Shown here: positions 26,616 through 34,648 of the stretch, in pieces
Layout of the letters: each line of letters begins with the position of its first letter
Position numbering within the stretch: the first letter of the stretch is position 1
From: Stigmatella aurantiaca
GTDB taxonomy: Bacteria > Myxococcota > Myxococcia > Myxococcales > Myxococcaceae
NCBI RefSeq assembly: GCF_900109545.1
Contig: NZ_FOAP01000001.1
Span: forward strand, 806,001-870,000
Direction of reading: 5' to 3'
Length of the DNA: 64,000 bases
Translations under genes and position numbers: made by a program
The notes under the pieces: model-generated
What the model was told of the DNA's origin: nothing
Database searches by the model: none
Seen by the model: the letters and a program-made list of their open reading frames with translations, nothing else

Positions 26616-28025
26616 TCACCTCGGTCCGCCGCCGCGCGCACCACCGCCGCCCGCGCCCGGAATCACCCCGCCGGCCCGTTGCCGGAACCGGTCCAGGTCC
26701 TTCTGTTGCTGCTGCTGCATCTGGGCCGCGGAGACCTGGAGCACCTGCTCGCCTCCCTCCAGGCCGCTGACCACCTCCGTGTACTCCCAGTCGCTCAGGC
26801 CCAGGGTGACGCGCCGGGCGCGCAGCCCCCCGGGCTCCTGGAGGAAGACGACGCCGAAGCGCGTGTCCCCCGTTCCCCGCTGCCGTCCACCGCCCCGGCC
26901 CGCGGGGGCCGTGCCGCCGTCTGCCGCGCTGCCTTCCGCCGGGCTCCCACCCATCGCCAGGTTCTCACCCGGCGTGCCCCCATCCGGGCCCGCGTCCGCG
27001 TCCGGAGGAGGGGACTCGCCGCGGGGACGGCCGCCCTGGAGCTCCGCGCGCACCGCCGCCGGGTCCAGGCCCAGCAGGGTGGCCGTGGCCGCCGCCTGCC
27101 GCCCCTCCACCACGGAGGTGGTGGGCACGGTCACGACGTTGCGGCGGCTGGAGATCTCGATGGCCACCTCGGCGTTCATGCCGGGCTTGAGCAGCCCCTC
27201 GGGGTTCTTCAGGCGGATGAGCACCGGGAACAGGGTGACGTTCTGCTCCACCACCGCCTGCGGCTCGACCTTCACCACGTTGCCCGAGAAGGTGCGGCCC
27301 GGATAGGCCTCCAGCGTCACCCGGGCGGTCTGGTTGGGGTAGATCTTCCCGATGTCCGTCTCGTCGATCTTCGCGCGCACCTGCATCTCCGACAGGTCCG
27401 CCATGGTGAAGAGCGTCGTGCCGCCGGACACGTTGGAGGTCGCCGAGGCGATGATCTGCCCGGGCTCCACGCTGCGCGACAGGATGGTGCCGCCGATGGG
27501 GGCGCGGATCGTCACGTCCTGCCGGCGCTCCCGGGCCAGTTGCAGGTTCGTCTGGGTGCGGACCTGGGTGGCGCGCGCGGTGGCCGCCGAGTTGATCGCC
27601 GCCTCGTACTCCTGCTGGGTGACGACGCCCGAGGCGCGCAGGGCCTCCATCCGCTCCCGCTGGGCCGTCACGGTGGACAGCGCCACCCGGGCGGACTCCA
27701 GGTCCGCCTCGGCCTGCGTCAGGGCGTTCTGCACGTCGCGGGGGTCGATCTCGGCGAGGAGCGTGCCTTGCTCCGCGCGCTGGCCCGTCTCGAAGAGGAC
27801 GCGGAGCACCTCGCCGGAGGCCTTGGACTTCACCTCCACCACGCGGATGGGCTCCAGGAGCCCGGAGGCCTCGGCGACCACCTCCAGGTTCCGGCGCTCG
27901 GCCACCGTGGTGGGCAGGGTGCTGCCCGGGGCGGGCTTGGGCGAGCGGCTCCGCACGAAGTACACGCCCGCGCCCACCAGGGCGAGCACCGCAACGGCAA
28001 GGATGACCTTCTTCAACGCGCTCAC
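26616..28025 (-). CDS. MacA/HlyD-type periplasmic adaptor protein
   Basis: 469 aa, linking the ABC permease to the outer-membrane TolC-type channel. An N-terminal anchor helix (about 5-24) precedes a lipoyl/barrel-sandwich part, an alpha-hairpin (about 105-185; [16 protein letters not shown]) and beta-barrel domains. An unusual Pro/Gly/Ala/Asp-rich insert (about 315-375) sits before the membrane-proximal domain, and the end is Gln- and Gly/Arg-rich. The start is GTG, overlapping the ATPase stop (GTGA). Confidence 0.9.
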   Translation of the reverse strand: MSALKKVILAVAVLALVGAGVYFVRSRSPKPAPGSTLPTTVAERRNLEVVAEASGLLEPIRVVEVKSKASGEVLRVLFETGQRAEQGTLLAEIDPRDVQNALTQAEADLESARVALSTVTAQRERMEALRASGVVTQQEYEAAINSAATARATQVRTQTNLQLARERRQDVTIRAPIGGTILSRSVEPGQIIASATSNVSGGTTLFTMADLSEMQVRAKIDETDIGKIYPNQTARVTLEAYPGRTFSGNVVKVEPQAVVEQNVTLFPVLIRLKNPEGLLKPGMNAEVAIEISSRRNVVTVPTTSVVEGRQAAATATLLGLDPAAVRAELQGGRPRGESPPPDADAGPDGGTPGENLAMGGSPAEGSAADGGTAPAGRGGGRQRGTGDTRFGVVFLQEPGGLRARRVTLGLSDWEYTEVVSGLEGGEQVLQVSAAQMQQQQQKDLDRFRQRAGGVIPGAGGGGARGGGPR

Positions 28026-28762
28026 TGCGTCCTCCGGTTGTCCCGTTCGATGACGCCATCCTTCAGATAGAGGATGCGCTTGGCGTGTTCCGCGATGTCC
28101 GGCTCGTGGGTGACCAGCATGAGGGTCTGCCCCTGGGTGTGCAGCTCTCCGAAGAGGGCCATGATCTCTTCTCCCGTCTTGCTGTCGAGCGCGCCCGTGG
28201 GCTCGTCCGCCAGCAGCAAGGCCGGCTGGGTGACCAGGGCACGGGCAATGGCCACGCGCTGGCGCTGGCCACCGGACAGCTCGTTGGGGCGGTGGTCCTT
28301 GCGGGCCCCCAGGCCCACCCGGTCCAGCATCATCGCGGCGCGCTCGCGCCGGATGCGCTTCTTCACGCCCGAGTACACGAGCGGCAGCGCCACGTTGTCC
28401 AGCGCGCTGGCGCGCGGCAGCAGGTTGAAGCTCTGGAAGACAAAGCCGATCTCCCGGTTGCGGATCCGCGCCAGCTGGGACTCGTCCATGCCGGCCACCG
28501 GCTGGCCGTTGAGCCAGTACTGGCCTCCGCTGGGGATGTCGAGGCAGCCGATGAGGTTCATGAAGGTGGACTTGCCCGAGCCAGACGGGCCCATGACGGC
28601 CACATATTCATTGCGCCGGATTTCCAGGCTCACCCCCCGCAGGGCGTGCACCGTCTCCGAGCCCACCCGGTAGTTCTTGCTCAGGGCCTCCACCCGGATG
28701 ACCACGTCCTCCAGGGGCCGTCCGCCCGAGGGGGGCGCGTTCGCCGTGTCCGGGGCGCTCAC
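28022..28762 (-). CDS. MacB/LolD-type ABC transporter ATP-binding protein
   Basis: 246-aa ATPase of the exporter. Walker [11 protein letters not shown]-loop [18 protein letters not shown], signature [15 protein letters not shown], Walker [13 protein letters not shown] and the switch His in [14 protein letters not shown] are all intact. A GTG start overlaps the tolC-like stop by 4 bases. Adjacent genes provide the adaptor and permease, so the complex is complete. The substrate (macrolide, lipopeptide, lipoprotein or secondary metabolite) cannot be told. Confidence 0.93.
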   Translation of the reverse strand: MSAPDTANAPPSGGRPLEDVVIRVEALSKNYRVGSETVHALRGVSLEIRRNEYVAVMGPSGSGKSTFMNLIGCLDIPSGGQYWLNGQPVAGMDESQLARIRNREIGFVFQSFNLLPRASALDNVALPLVYSGVKKRIRRERAAMMLDRVGLGARKDHRPNELSGGQRQRVAIARALVTQPALLLADEPTGALDSKTGEEIMALFGELHTQGQTLMLVTHEPDIAEHAKRILYLKDGVIERDNRRTQ

Positions 28763-30111
28763 AGCTTCCTCCCGGCGATGGACTCGAGCTCCGCGCGGGA
28801 CTGCTGGTAGTCGAAGCGCAGGCCCACGAGGTTGTTCTGGGCCTCGATGAGGGCCGTCTGCGAGGTGAGCAGCTCCAGGATGGTGGTGGCCCCCAGGCGG
28901 TAGCGCTCCTGCTGGACGCGCAGGTCCTCCTGGGCCACCTCCACCGCCTGCCGGGACAGCACGACGCGCTCCTCGGCGAGCTGGAGCTGGTTCAGCACGC
29001 GCTCGGTCTCGGTCCGCACCGCGTGCTGGGCATCCGCGAGCTGGGACTGGGCCACCTCCGCCTGCGTCCGCGCGCGCACCTTGCCCTCGTCCCGCACGAA
29101 GCCATCGAAGATGGGGTAGGAGAGGCCCAGCCGCACGGACCAGCTCGTCCGGCCCCCGGTGATCGCGATGTCCTCGTTGAACCAGTTGTAGCCCGCGGAC
29201 AGGCCCACCGAGGGCAGGTACTGGGCCTTCGCCGAGCGGATGCCCGCCTCCGCGGAGGCGACGGCGGCCTCCGCGGAGCGCACCGCGGGGGCCTTCGCCA
29301 GCAGGACGTTGACCAGCTCCTCGCGCGAGAGGGTGAGCGGCACGGGCTGGATGGGGGTGTCCGTGGAGGGGGCCACGGGCTGCTCCAGCCCCGTGAGCCG
29401 GCCCAGGTTCAGGGCCGCCGCGAAGCGCTGACTCTCCTGTTGAAGCAGGGTGCCGCGCGCGGTGTTGAGCTCGAGCTGGGCCCGGAGGACATCGGAGCGG
29501 GTCGCCGAGCCGACCGCCAGCCGGCGCTCGGCGGCGGTGATGCCCTGCTGGGCCAGCTCGATGCGCGAGCGCGTCACCGCCATCAATTCATCGGCGCGCA
29601 GGGCCTCGAAGAAGGCGCTCTGGACGGAGAGCGACACGCTGAAGCGCTGGGTGGTGAGCTGGGCCTCCGCGGACTGGAACTCCGCCTGGGCCTGCTGCCG
29701 CGCGGCGCTGCGCCGGCCGCCGGTGAACACGTCCCACGAGGCCGAGAGCCCCGCGCTGTAGGAGTCATTGGAGCCCGAGACGATGGTGCCCGTGTCGGGG
29801 TTGAGGCGATCGCTGCTGGAGAGCGTGCCGTTGGCGGTCGCGGACAGGCTGGGCAGGTAGGCGCCGAAGGCGCTCCGCTCGGAGGCCCGGGCGTTGCGGA
29901 TGGAGCCCGCCGCCTGGACCATCTGCGGGTTCTGCTTGAGCGCCCGCTCGATCGCCTCCTCCAGCGTCATGCGGACCCAGGCGGGCTCGGCGGGTGCCGG
30001 CGCCTGCGCCTGTGGCTGTGCCCAGCCAGTCCCTGGGAGCGCCAGGACGAGAAACCCCAAGGCCAGAAGCGTCAGTCCGCAGCGATGTCGCCAGGTGCGT
30101 GAAGAGGGCAT
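28759..30111 (-). CDS. TolC-family outer-membrane efflux protein
   Basis: 450-aa outer-membrane channel, first gene of the export operon. The signal peptide ends near residue 31 (GWAQPQA). Two homologous OEP repeats are visible (about 45-240 and 250-445), rich in Ala/Gln/Glu helices ([40 protein letters not shown] at the end is typical of the second repeat). Order tolC, ATPase, adaptor, permease with overlapping stops and starts shows a single machine. Confidence 0.92.
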   Translation of the reverse strand: MPSSRTWRHRCGLTLLALGFLVLALPGTGWAQPQAQAPAPAEPAWVRMTLEEAIERALKQNPQMVQAAGSIRNARASERSAFGAYLPSLSATANGTLSSSDRLNPDTGTIVSGSNDSYSAGLSASWDVFTGGRRSAARQQAQAEFQSAEAQLTTQRFSVSLSVQSAFFEALRADELMAVTRSRIELAQQGITAAERRLAVGSATRSDVLRAQLELNTARGTLLQQESQRFAAALNLGRLTGLEQPVAPSTDTPIQPVPLTLSREELVNVLLAKAPAVRSAEAAVASAEAGIRSAKAQYLPSVGLSAGYNWFNEDIAITGGRTSWSVRLGLSYPIFDGFVRDEGKVRARTQAEVAQSQLADAQHAVRTETERVLNQLQLAEERVVLSRQAVEVAQEDLRVQQERYRLGATTILELLTSQTALIEAQNNLVGLRFDYQQSRAELESIAGRKL

Positions 30112-30217
30112 GTCCGATCCGGGGTTGCAGGTACCACAGGAGCAGAACCCCGCTGAGGCCGAAAGATTAAGTCTCCCCCTGCAGAAACCCGGGGCCGCCG
30201 TGATTTATGGTGGCACC

Positions 30218-31162
30218 ATGGATGACCTTCTGCGCTTCCTGCTCACCGCCCCGCTGCCCACGGCGCCTCTGGAATCCGTGGAGGACTGGTGGCCCCGGCA
30301 CCACGGCATCGCCGCGCGCTTCCCCGTGGCGGTGGACATGGCGTTCGCGGGGGGCTTCCTGTCGGACCGGCTCGCGTTCGCCTTTGCCTCGGGCTACCAG
30401 GCAGCCCTCCGGGCCTTGTGGCCCGAGCTCCCGGCGGATTGCCGCGCGGCGCTCTGCGCCACGGAGGCGGGCGGGGGCCACCCGGCGGCGATTCAGACGC
30501 GCCTGGTGCCGGGCGAGGGGGGCGGGCCAGGGCGCCTGACGGGGGAGAAGCTGTTCGTCACCCTGGGCACCGCGGCGGACGTGCTCCTCGTGGTGGCCAG
30601 CGAGGGCCAGGATGCGCAGGGCCGCAACCGGCTACGGGTGGTGAAGGTGGACGCGCGGCGCGAGGGCGTTCAGTTCCAGGCCCTGCCACCGCTGCCCTTC
30701 GCCCCCGAGCTGCCCCACGCGGCGGTCCAGCTGGCGTCCGTGGCGGTGCTCCCCGGCGAGGTGTTGCCCGGCGATGGCTACGTGAACTACCTCAAGCCCT
30801 TCCGCACGGTGGAGGACTGCCACGTCCAGGCCGCCTTGCTCGGGTGGCTGCTCCAGGTGGCCCGCCGCGCGGACTGGCCCGGGCCCGTGCGGGACGAGGT
30901 GCTCGCCGTCGCCGTGGCGCTCCGGGCGCTGGCCCTGGAGGACCCCGCCTCCGAGGCCGTGCACGTGGCGCTCGGCGGGGTGCTCGACCTGAACCATCGG
31001 CTCCTGGACGGACTGGAGCGCTGGTGGCCCTCCGTGGACCCCGCCACCCGCGAGCGCTGGGAGCGGGACCGGAAGCTGCTCACCCTCGCGGGCAAGGCCC
31101 GCGCGAAGCGGCGCGAGGTGGCCCAGCAACGGCTCCGGGGCGGGGGAGGGGAGGCTCAGTAG
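30218..31162 (+). CDS. Acyl-CoA-dehydrogenase-like protein, short form
   Basis: 314 aa. The segment GGGHPAAIQTRLVPG then LTGEKLFVTLGTAADVLLVVA resembles the middle beta domain of acyl-CoA dehydrogenases, where substrate meets FAD. The length is below the usual 380-400; the N-terminal helical domain looks shortened and I cannot find the catalytic Glu with confidence, so it may be a non-dehydrogenating relative. The ATG at 30218 is preceded by GGTGG. Its end overlaps the convergent gene at 31156 by 7 bases. Confidence 0.65.
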   Translation: MDDLLRFLLTAPLPTAPLESVEDWWPRHHGIAARFPVAVDMAFAGGFLSDRLAFAFASGYQAALRALWPELPADCRAALCATEAGGGHPAAIQTRLVPGEGGGPGRLTGEKLFVTLGTAADVLLVVASEGQDAQGRNRLRVVKVDARREGVQFQALPPLPFAPELPHAAVQLASVAVLPGEVLPGDGYVNYLKPFRTVEDCHVQAALLGWLLQVARRADWPGPVRDEVLAVAVALRALALEDPASEAVHVALGGVLDLNHRLLDGLERWWPSVDPATRERWERDRKLLTLAGKARAKRREVAQQRLRGGGGEAQ

Positions 31163-31872
31163 CGCCCGCCGCCCACCGCGCTCACGATGGCCGACAGGAT
31201 GCGGTTCTCCACGCCCCACACGGCCTTGTTCATGCCCTTGATGCCCGCGCCGCGCAGGTAGTCCGTGAAGTCGTGCAGCGCCGTGGAGCGCTGCATGCCG
31301 GCGCCCTCCGCCGCGTACAGCAGCGGGGTGCCGGGCGCGCCCGTGAGGCCCAGGTCCGGGCACACCTCGGAGAGCTGCTTCGGATCCAATCCCGTGGCCG
31401 AGGCGAGCATCGCCACGGTGAACTTGTGCACGTCCAGCTCCCGGGCGTTGGGCACCTTCTTCAGCACCTTGGCGCGATCCTCGGGGCTGGTGGCCAGCTG
31501 CTCCAGCTTCACCTGGGTGATGGCGAGCAGCTGCTCGTTCGACACGTGCTTGTTGTCCAGGATGGCCCGGGTGAAGAGGCTCTCGATGGTGTCGCCCTTG
31601 AGCTGGATGCCCGCGGCGTCCGAGCCGCGCATGCGCGAAATCATCCCCGCGATGGCCTTGCCCACCGGGGTGTCCGGCCCGCCGCGCCAGGCGCCCGGGA
31701 TGGGCTTGGCCGCCGCGGCCTGGGCCACCGGCGCCTCGAAGCTGCTGCGCTGCACCTGCGCCACCGTGTTGGCGGCCTTCACGGAGGGGGCAGCCGCCGG
31801 GGCGCGGGCCTCGGCGCGCGGCGCGCTCGTGGGGGACGGAAACGCGGACGGGCGGCGGCCAATGGGCTCCAT
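31156..31872 (-). CDS. Uncharacterised protein with an Ala/Pro-rich signal-less N-terminus
   Basis: 238 aa. The first 70 residues are disordered and rich in Ala/Pro/Ser, with the word QRSSFEAP, comparable to SKDGFES in the same place of the GH13 protein at 13999. The rest (about 75-238) is helical, with no family I recognise. It has no Sec signal. The ATG at 31872 has a clear GAGGAG six bases upstream. Divergent from the oxygenase-like gene, 82 bases apart. Confidence 0.7.
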   Translation of the reverse strand: MEPIGRRPSAFPSPTSAPRAEARAPAAAPSVKAANTVAQVQRSSFEAPVAQAAAAKPIPGAWRGGPDTPVGKAIAGMISRMRGSDAAGIQLKGDTIESLFTRAILDNKHVSNEQLLAITQVKLEQLATSPEDRAKVLKKVPNARELDVHKFTVAMLASATGLDPKQLSEVCPDLGLTGAPGTPLLYAAEGAGMQRSTALHDFTDYLRGAGIKGMNKAVWGVENRILSAIVSAVGGGRY

Positions 31873-31954
31873 GAATGGCTCCTCGGGGGCGGGCCCTCCC
31901 CGGAAATGGGAAGAGACACTCGGAGCATTATCTGACAGTCTCCCTGAAAGTTGC

Positions 31955-32728
31955 ATGCCCGCCTTTCCCTCCGAATTCGCTGATCTGCTCACCCCCCGGG
32001 GGCTCCGGATTCTCAAAGGACGAGACGCCGAGGCCTGTGGCGCGCTGCTCCAGGTGCCGCCCCGGCGCTTCCTCTCGCTCACGGACGTCATCCAGGTGAA
32101 GAAGGCGGTGGCGTGCCGCGCCGCGCTGGAGGCGGCGCTCCAGGACTCGCTCGTGGAGATGGAGGACCCCATTCCCCCGGAGAGCATCCTGGGCATGACG
32201 GAGAACTACGCGGAGCTCTTGCCCAAGACGGTGCGCGTGCGCACCGCGCTGCTGGAGAGCCGCCGCTCCCGGTCCTGGCGCGCCGCCGAGCAGGTGGGGC
32301 TCACCACCATGCTCCGCTCGGAGAGCTTCGCCGCCTTCGCCGCCGCGGTGAGCGGCCGCGCGCTGCGGCGCAAGTGGGGCATCCAGGTGCTGTGCTACGG
32401 GCCCGGGGACTACTCGGGGCCCCACAATGACCACCACCCGGAGGACCTGGAGGCCCGGGATGGGTACGTGGACATGCACATCTCCCTGGCCACCCCGGCC
32501 GTGGCGCACCAGTGGCTCGTCTACGCCCAGGGGGGGCACTTCACCCAGATGGTCCCGGTGAACACCGTGGGCGGGGTGACGGTGTACCGGCTGCCGTTCT
32601 GGCACTACACCACGCCGCTGATGGCCCGCCCGGGGCAGGCCGAGGCCGCCCGGCGCTGGGTGCTGCTCGGCACCTTCCTGGATGCGCCCCGGGCGCCTGC
32701 CCGCGCGAAGACACTGGGACGGCCCTGA
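31955..32728 (+). CDS. 2OG-Fe(II) oxygenase-like protein
   Basis: 257 aa. The centre has YGPGDYSGPHNDHHPED, whose His-x-Asp fits the iron-binding motif of 2-oxoglutarate oxygenases, and a later PFWHYTTPL can supply the distal His; an Arg follows at EAARRWVLL. About 120 N-terminal residues are helical and unknown. This fits a jelly-roll hydroxylase with unknown substrate, but similarity is only at motif level. The ATG at 31955 is the first after the divergent promoter region. Confidence 0.6.
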   Translation: MPAFPSEFADLLTPRGLRILKGRDAEACGALLQVPPRRFLSLTDVIQVKKAVACRAALEAALQDSLVEMEDPIPPESILGMTENYAELLPKTVRVRTALLESRRSRSWRAAEQVGLTTMLRSESFAAFAAAVSGRALRRKWGIQVLCYGPGDYSGPHNDHHPEDLEARDGYVDMHISLATPAVAHQWLVYAQGGHFTQMVPVNTVGGVTVYRLPFWHYTTPLMARPGQAEAARRWVLLGTFLDAPRAPARAKTLGRP

Positions 32729-32750
32729 AGCGGTGCTAGCCTGGGGCGCG

Positions 32751-34061
32751 ATGAGTTCGACCGACGCCGGCATCACCGCCCAGGATCTCCTCTCCTATAT
32801 CGATGCTTCCCCCACGCCGTACCACGCGGTGCGCGAGACGGCCCGCCGCCTCGCGCAGCAGGGCTACCGCGCGCTCGACGAGGGCGAGCCGTGGACGCTC
32901 CAGCCCGGGGACCGGGTGTTCGTCATCCGCGGGGGCACGAGCATCGCCGCGTTCCACCTGGGCACCCAGCCCGTGGACCGCGCCGGGTTCCGGCTGGTGG
33001 GCTCGCACACGGACTCGCCCAACCTGCGCCTCAAGCCCAACGCGGCCGTGGCGCGCAATGGCTACCACCAGCTCGGCGTGGAGGTGTACGGCGGCGTGCT
33101 GCTGAGCACCTGGATGGACCGGGACCTGTCCCTGGCCGGGCGGGTGCTCCTGCACGCGGGGGGCAAGCCCCAGCCGCACCTGGTGGACTTCCGCAGGCCG
33201 CTGCTGCGCGTGCCCAACCTGGCCATCCACCTCAACCGGACCGTCAACAGCGAGGGGCTCAAGCTCAACGCCCAGGAGCACTTGGTGCCGGTGCTCGGCC
33301 TGGAGCGCCACGGCCCCGCGGAGCTGCGCGCCCTGCTCGTGGCGGAGCTGGCGCGCGCGAGCGTGCGCGCGGAGGTGGGAGACATCCTCGGCTATGATTT
33401 GTGTCTCTACGATACACAGCCCTCGACGCGCTCCGGGGCCCAGGGCGAGTTCGTCCACGCGCCGCGCCTGGACAACCTGGCGAGTTGTTATTCGGGGCTC
33501 TCCGCGCTGCTCGCCATGAACGGGGCCGCCGAGGCCACCTGCGGCATCGTCCTGTATGACCACGAGGAGGTGGGCAGCCGCAGCGCCCAGGGCGCCGACG
33601 GCTCCTTCCTGCGCGACTGCCTGCAGCGGCTCGTGCTGGGGCTCGGCGATGGCCGTCCGGATGCCATCCACCGCGCCATCCACCATTCCTACCTGGTGTC
33701 CTCGGACATGGCGCACGCGGTGCACCCCAACTACGCCTCGATGCACGAGCCGAAGCACCAGCCGCTCATGGGCGGCGGGCCCGTCATCAAGTCCAACGTG
33801 AACCAGTCCTACGCCACGGACGGTGAATCGTGGGCGTACTTCGCGGCGCTGTGCCGGGACGCGGGCGTGGCCGCGCAGCACTTCGTCACGCGCACGGACC
33901 TGGGGTGCGGCAGCACCATCGGGCCCATCACCGCCTCGGCGCTGGGCATGCGCACGGTGGACGTGGGCAGCCCCATGTTGTCCATGCACTCCATCCGCGA
34001 GATGGCTGCGGCCTCGGATATCGCGGACATGATTCGCGTGCTCTCGCGCCTCTTTTCCTGA
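32751..34061 (+). CDS. M18-family aspartyl-type metalloaminopeptidase
   Basis: 436-aa cytosolic zinc exopeptidase removing N-terminal, preferably acidic or neutral, residues. Metal and catalytic motifs: SHTDSPNLRLKP, PRLDNLASCY, DHEEVGSRSAQGA, SSDMAHAVHPNY and a C-terminal GCGSTIGPI with the last zinc His at MHSIRE. Length is typical. The frame is open before the ATG at 32751, but that part overlaps the preceding gene. It starts 22 bases after that gene, so the two may be co-transcribed. Confidence 0.94.
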   Translation: MSSTDAGITAQDLLSYIDASPTPYHAVRETARRLAQQGYRALDEGEPWTLQPGDRVFVIRGGTSIAAFHLGTQPVDRAGFRLVGSHTDSPNLRLKPNAAVARNGYHQLGVEVYGGVLLSTWMDRDLSLAGRVLLHAGGKPQPHLVDFRRPLLRVPNLAIHLNRTVNSEGLKLNAQEHLVPVLGLERHGPAELRALLVAELARASVRAEVGDILGYDLCLYDTQPSTRSGAQGEFVHAPRLDNLASCYSGLSALLAMNGAAEATCGIVLYDHEEVGSRSAQGADGSFLRDCLQRLVLGLGDGRPDAIHRAIHHSYLVSSDMAHAVHPNYASMHEPKHQPLMGGGPVIKSNVNQSYATDGESWAYFAALCRDAGVAAQHFVTRTDLGCGSTIGPITASALGMRTVDVGSPMLSMHSIREMAAASDIADMIRVLSRLFS

Positions 34062-34066
34062 GCGAG

Positions 34067-34081
34067 TCCCGACAATCGGGA
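34067..34081 (+). terminator. Short hairpin after the aminopeptidase gene
   Basis: Stem TCCCGA/TCGGGA with a CAA loop, six bases past the stop codon. No U-run follows. A second hairpin (CGGCGTG/CACGCCG, loop AAATG) lies at 34108-34126. Together they probably close the aminopeptidase transcript. Confidence 0.35.
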
Positions 34082-34130
34082 GAGACCTCTCAGGTCAGAT
34101 TCAGGAGCGGCGTGAAATGCACGCCGCGAG

Positions 34131-34160
34131 TTGACGGAACAATCACGTCACGTTCACAAT
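34131..34160 (+). promoter_or_regulatory. Sigma70-like promoter of the Cys-rich lipoprotein gene
   Basis: TTGACG (34131-34136) and CACAAT (34155-34160) are spaced by 18 bases, 40 bases before the GTG start. Both boxes match only moderately, but the region is free of genes and directly upstream. Confidence 0.35.
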
Positions 34161-34199
34161 GTGTTTGGTTCCAGACAATTCACCATCCAGGAGTCCGGC

Positions 34200-34592
34200 G
34201 TGAGAGCAGGAGTACTGACTGCAAGTCTGTTGGCGGTGTTGTGCCTTGGGAGCGGGTGTTCCTCCAGCACGTGCGAGTCGGTGTGCGAGGACGCCAACGC
34301 GTGTGAAGTGAACGAGCGGCCCGCGGACGTCGAGTGCACTCCGTACTGCGAGGACGTCGAGGCCTTCCAGGCGCGCGCGGTGCAGGCGGGGCAGGAGGAC
34401 TGCAACGGGCTCTTCGAGGCGCACCTGGACTGCTGGGAGAGCAACGCCTCTCAGATTTGCAGCAAGGAGTTCACGGGGTGCACCGAGGCGGCCACGGCCT
34501 GGCGCAACTGCATGGGGACGTATTGCAAGACCGACGCGGGCAAGACCGACGTGAACTGCTCCGGCGGGAATACCCGGCTGCTGCCGTTCTAG
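34200..34592 (+). CDS. Cysteine-rich lipoprotein of unknown function
   Basis: 130 aa from a GTG start that has GGAG six bases upstream. A signal peptide ends in a lipobox (LGSGC), and 12 further cysteines follow in about 100 residues, enough for six disulfides, arranged as C-x3-C pairs (CESVCEDANAC, CTPYC). This suggests a small disulfide-knotted outer-membrane or surface protein. An ATG at 34131 would bury the signal peptide and is rejected. It lies 56 bases before the TonB-dependent receptor and may share its transcript; a role in ligand capture is only a guess. Confidence 0.75.
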   Translation: MRAGVLTASLLAVLCLGSGCSSSTCESVCEDANACEVNERPADVECTPYCEDVEAFQARAVQAGQEDCNGLFEAHLDCWESNASQICSKEFTGCTEAATAWRNCMGTYCKTDAGKTDVNCSGGNTRLLPF

Positions 34593-34648
34593 GCCCTCCC
34601 CCGTTTCCAACCCCTTTCTCCGACTTCACCCCGTAGGGAAACGTTCAG

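Noticed and set aside
26235-28070. Long plus-strand frame opposite the adaptor and permease genes
   Set aside because: Same reasoning; the minus-strand export operon is continuous and well supported.
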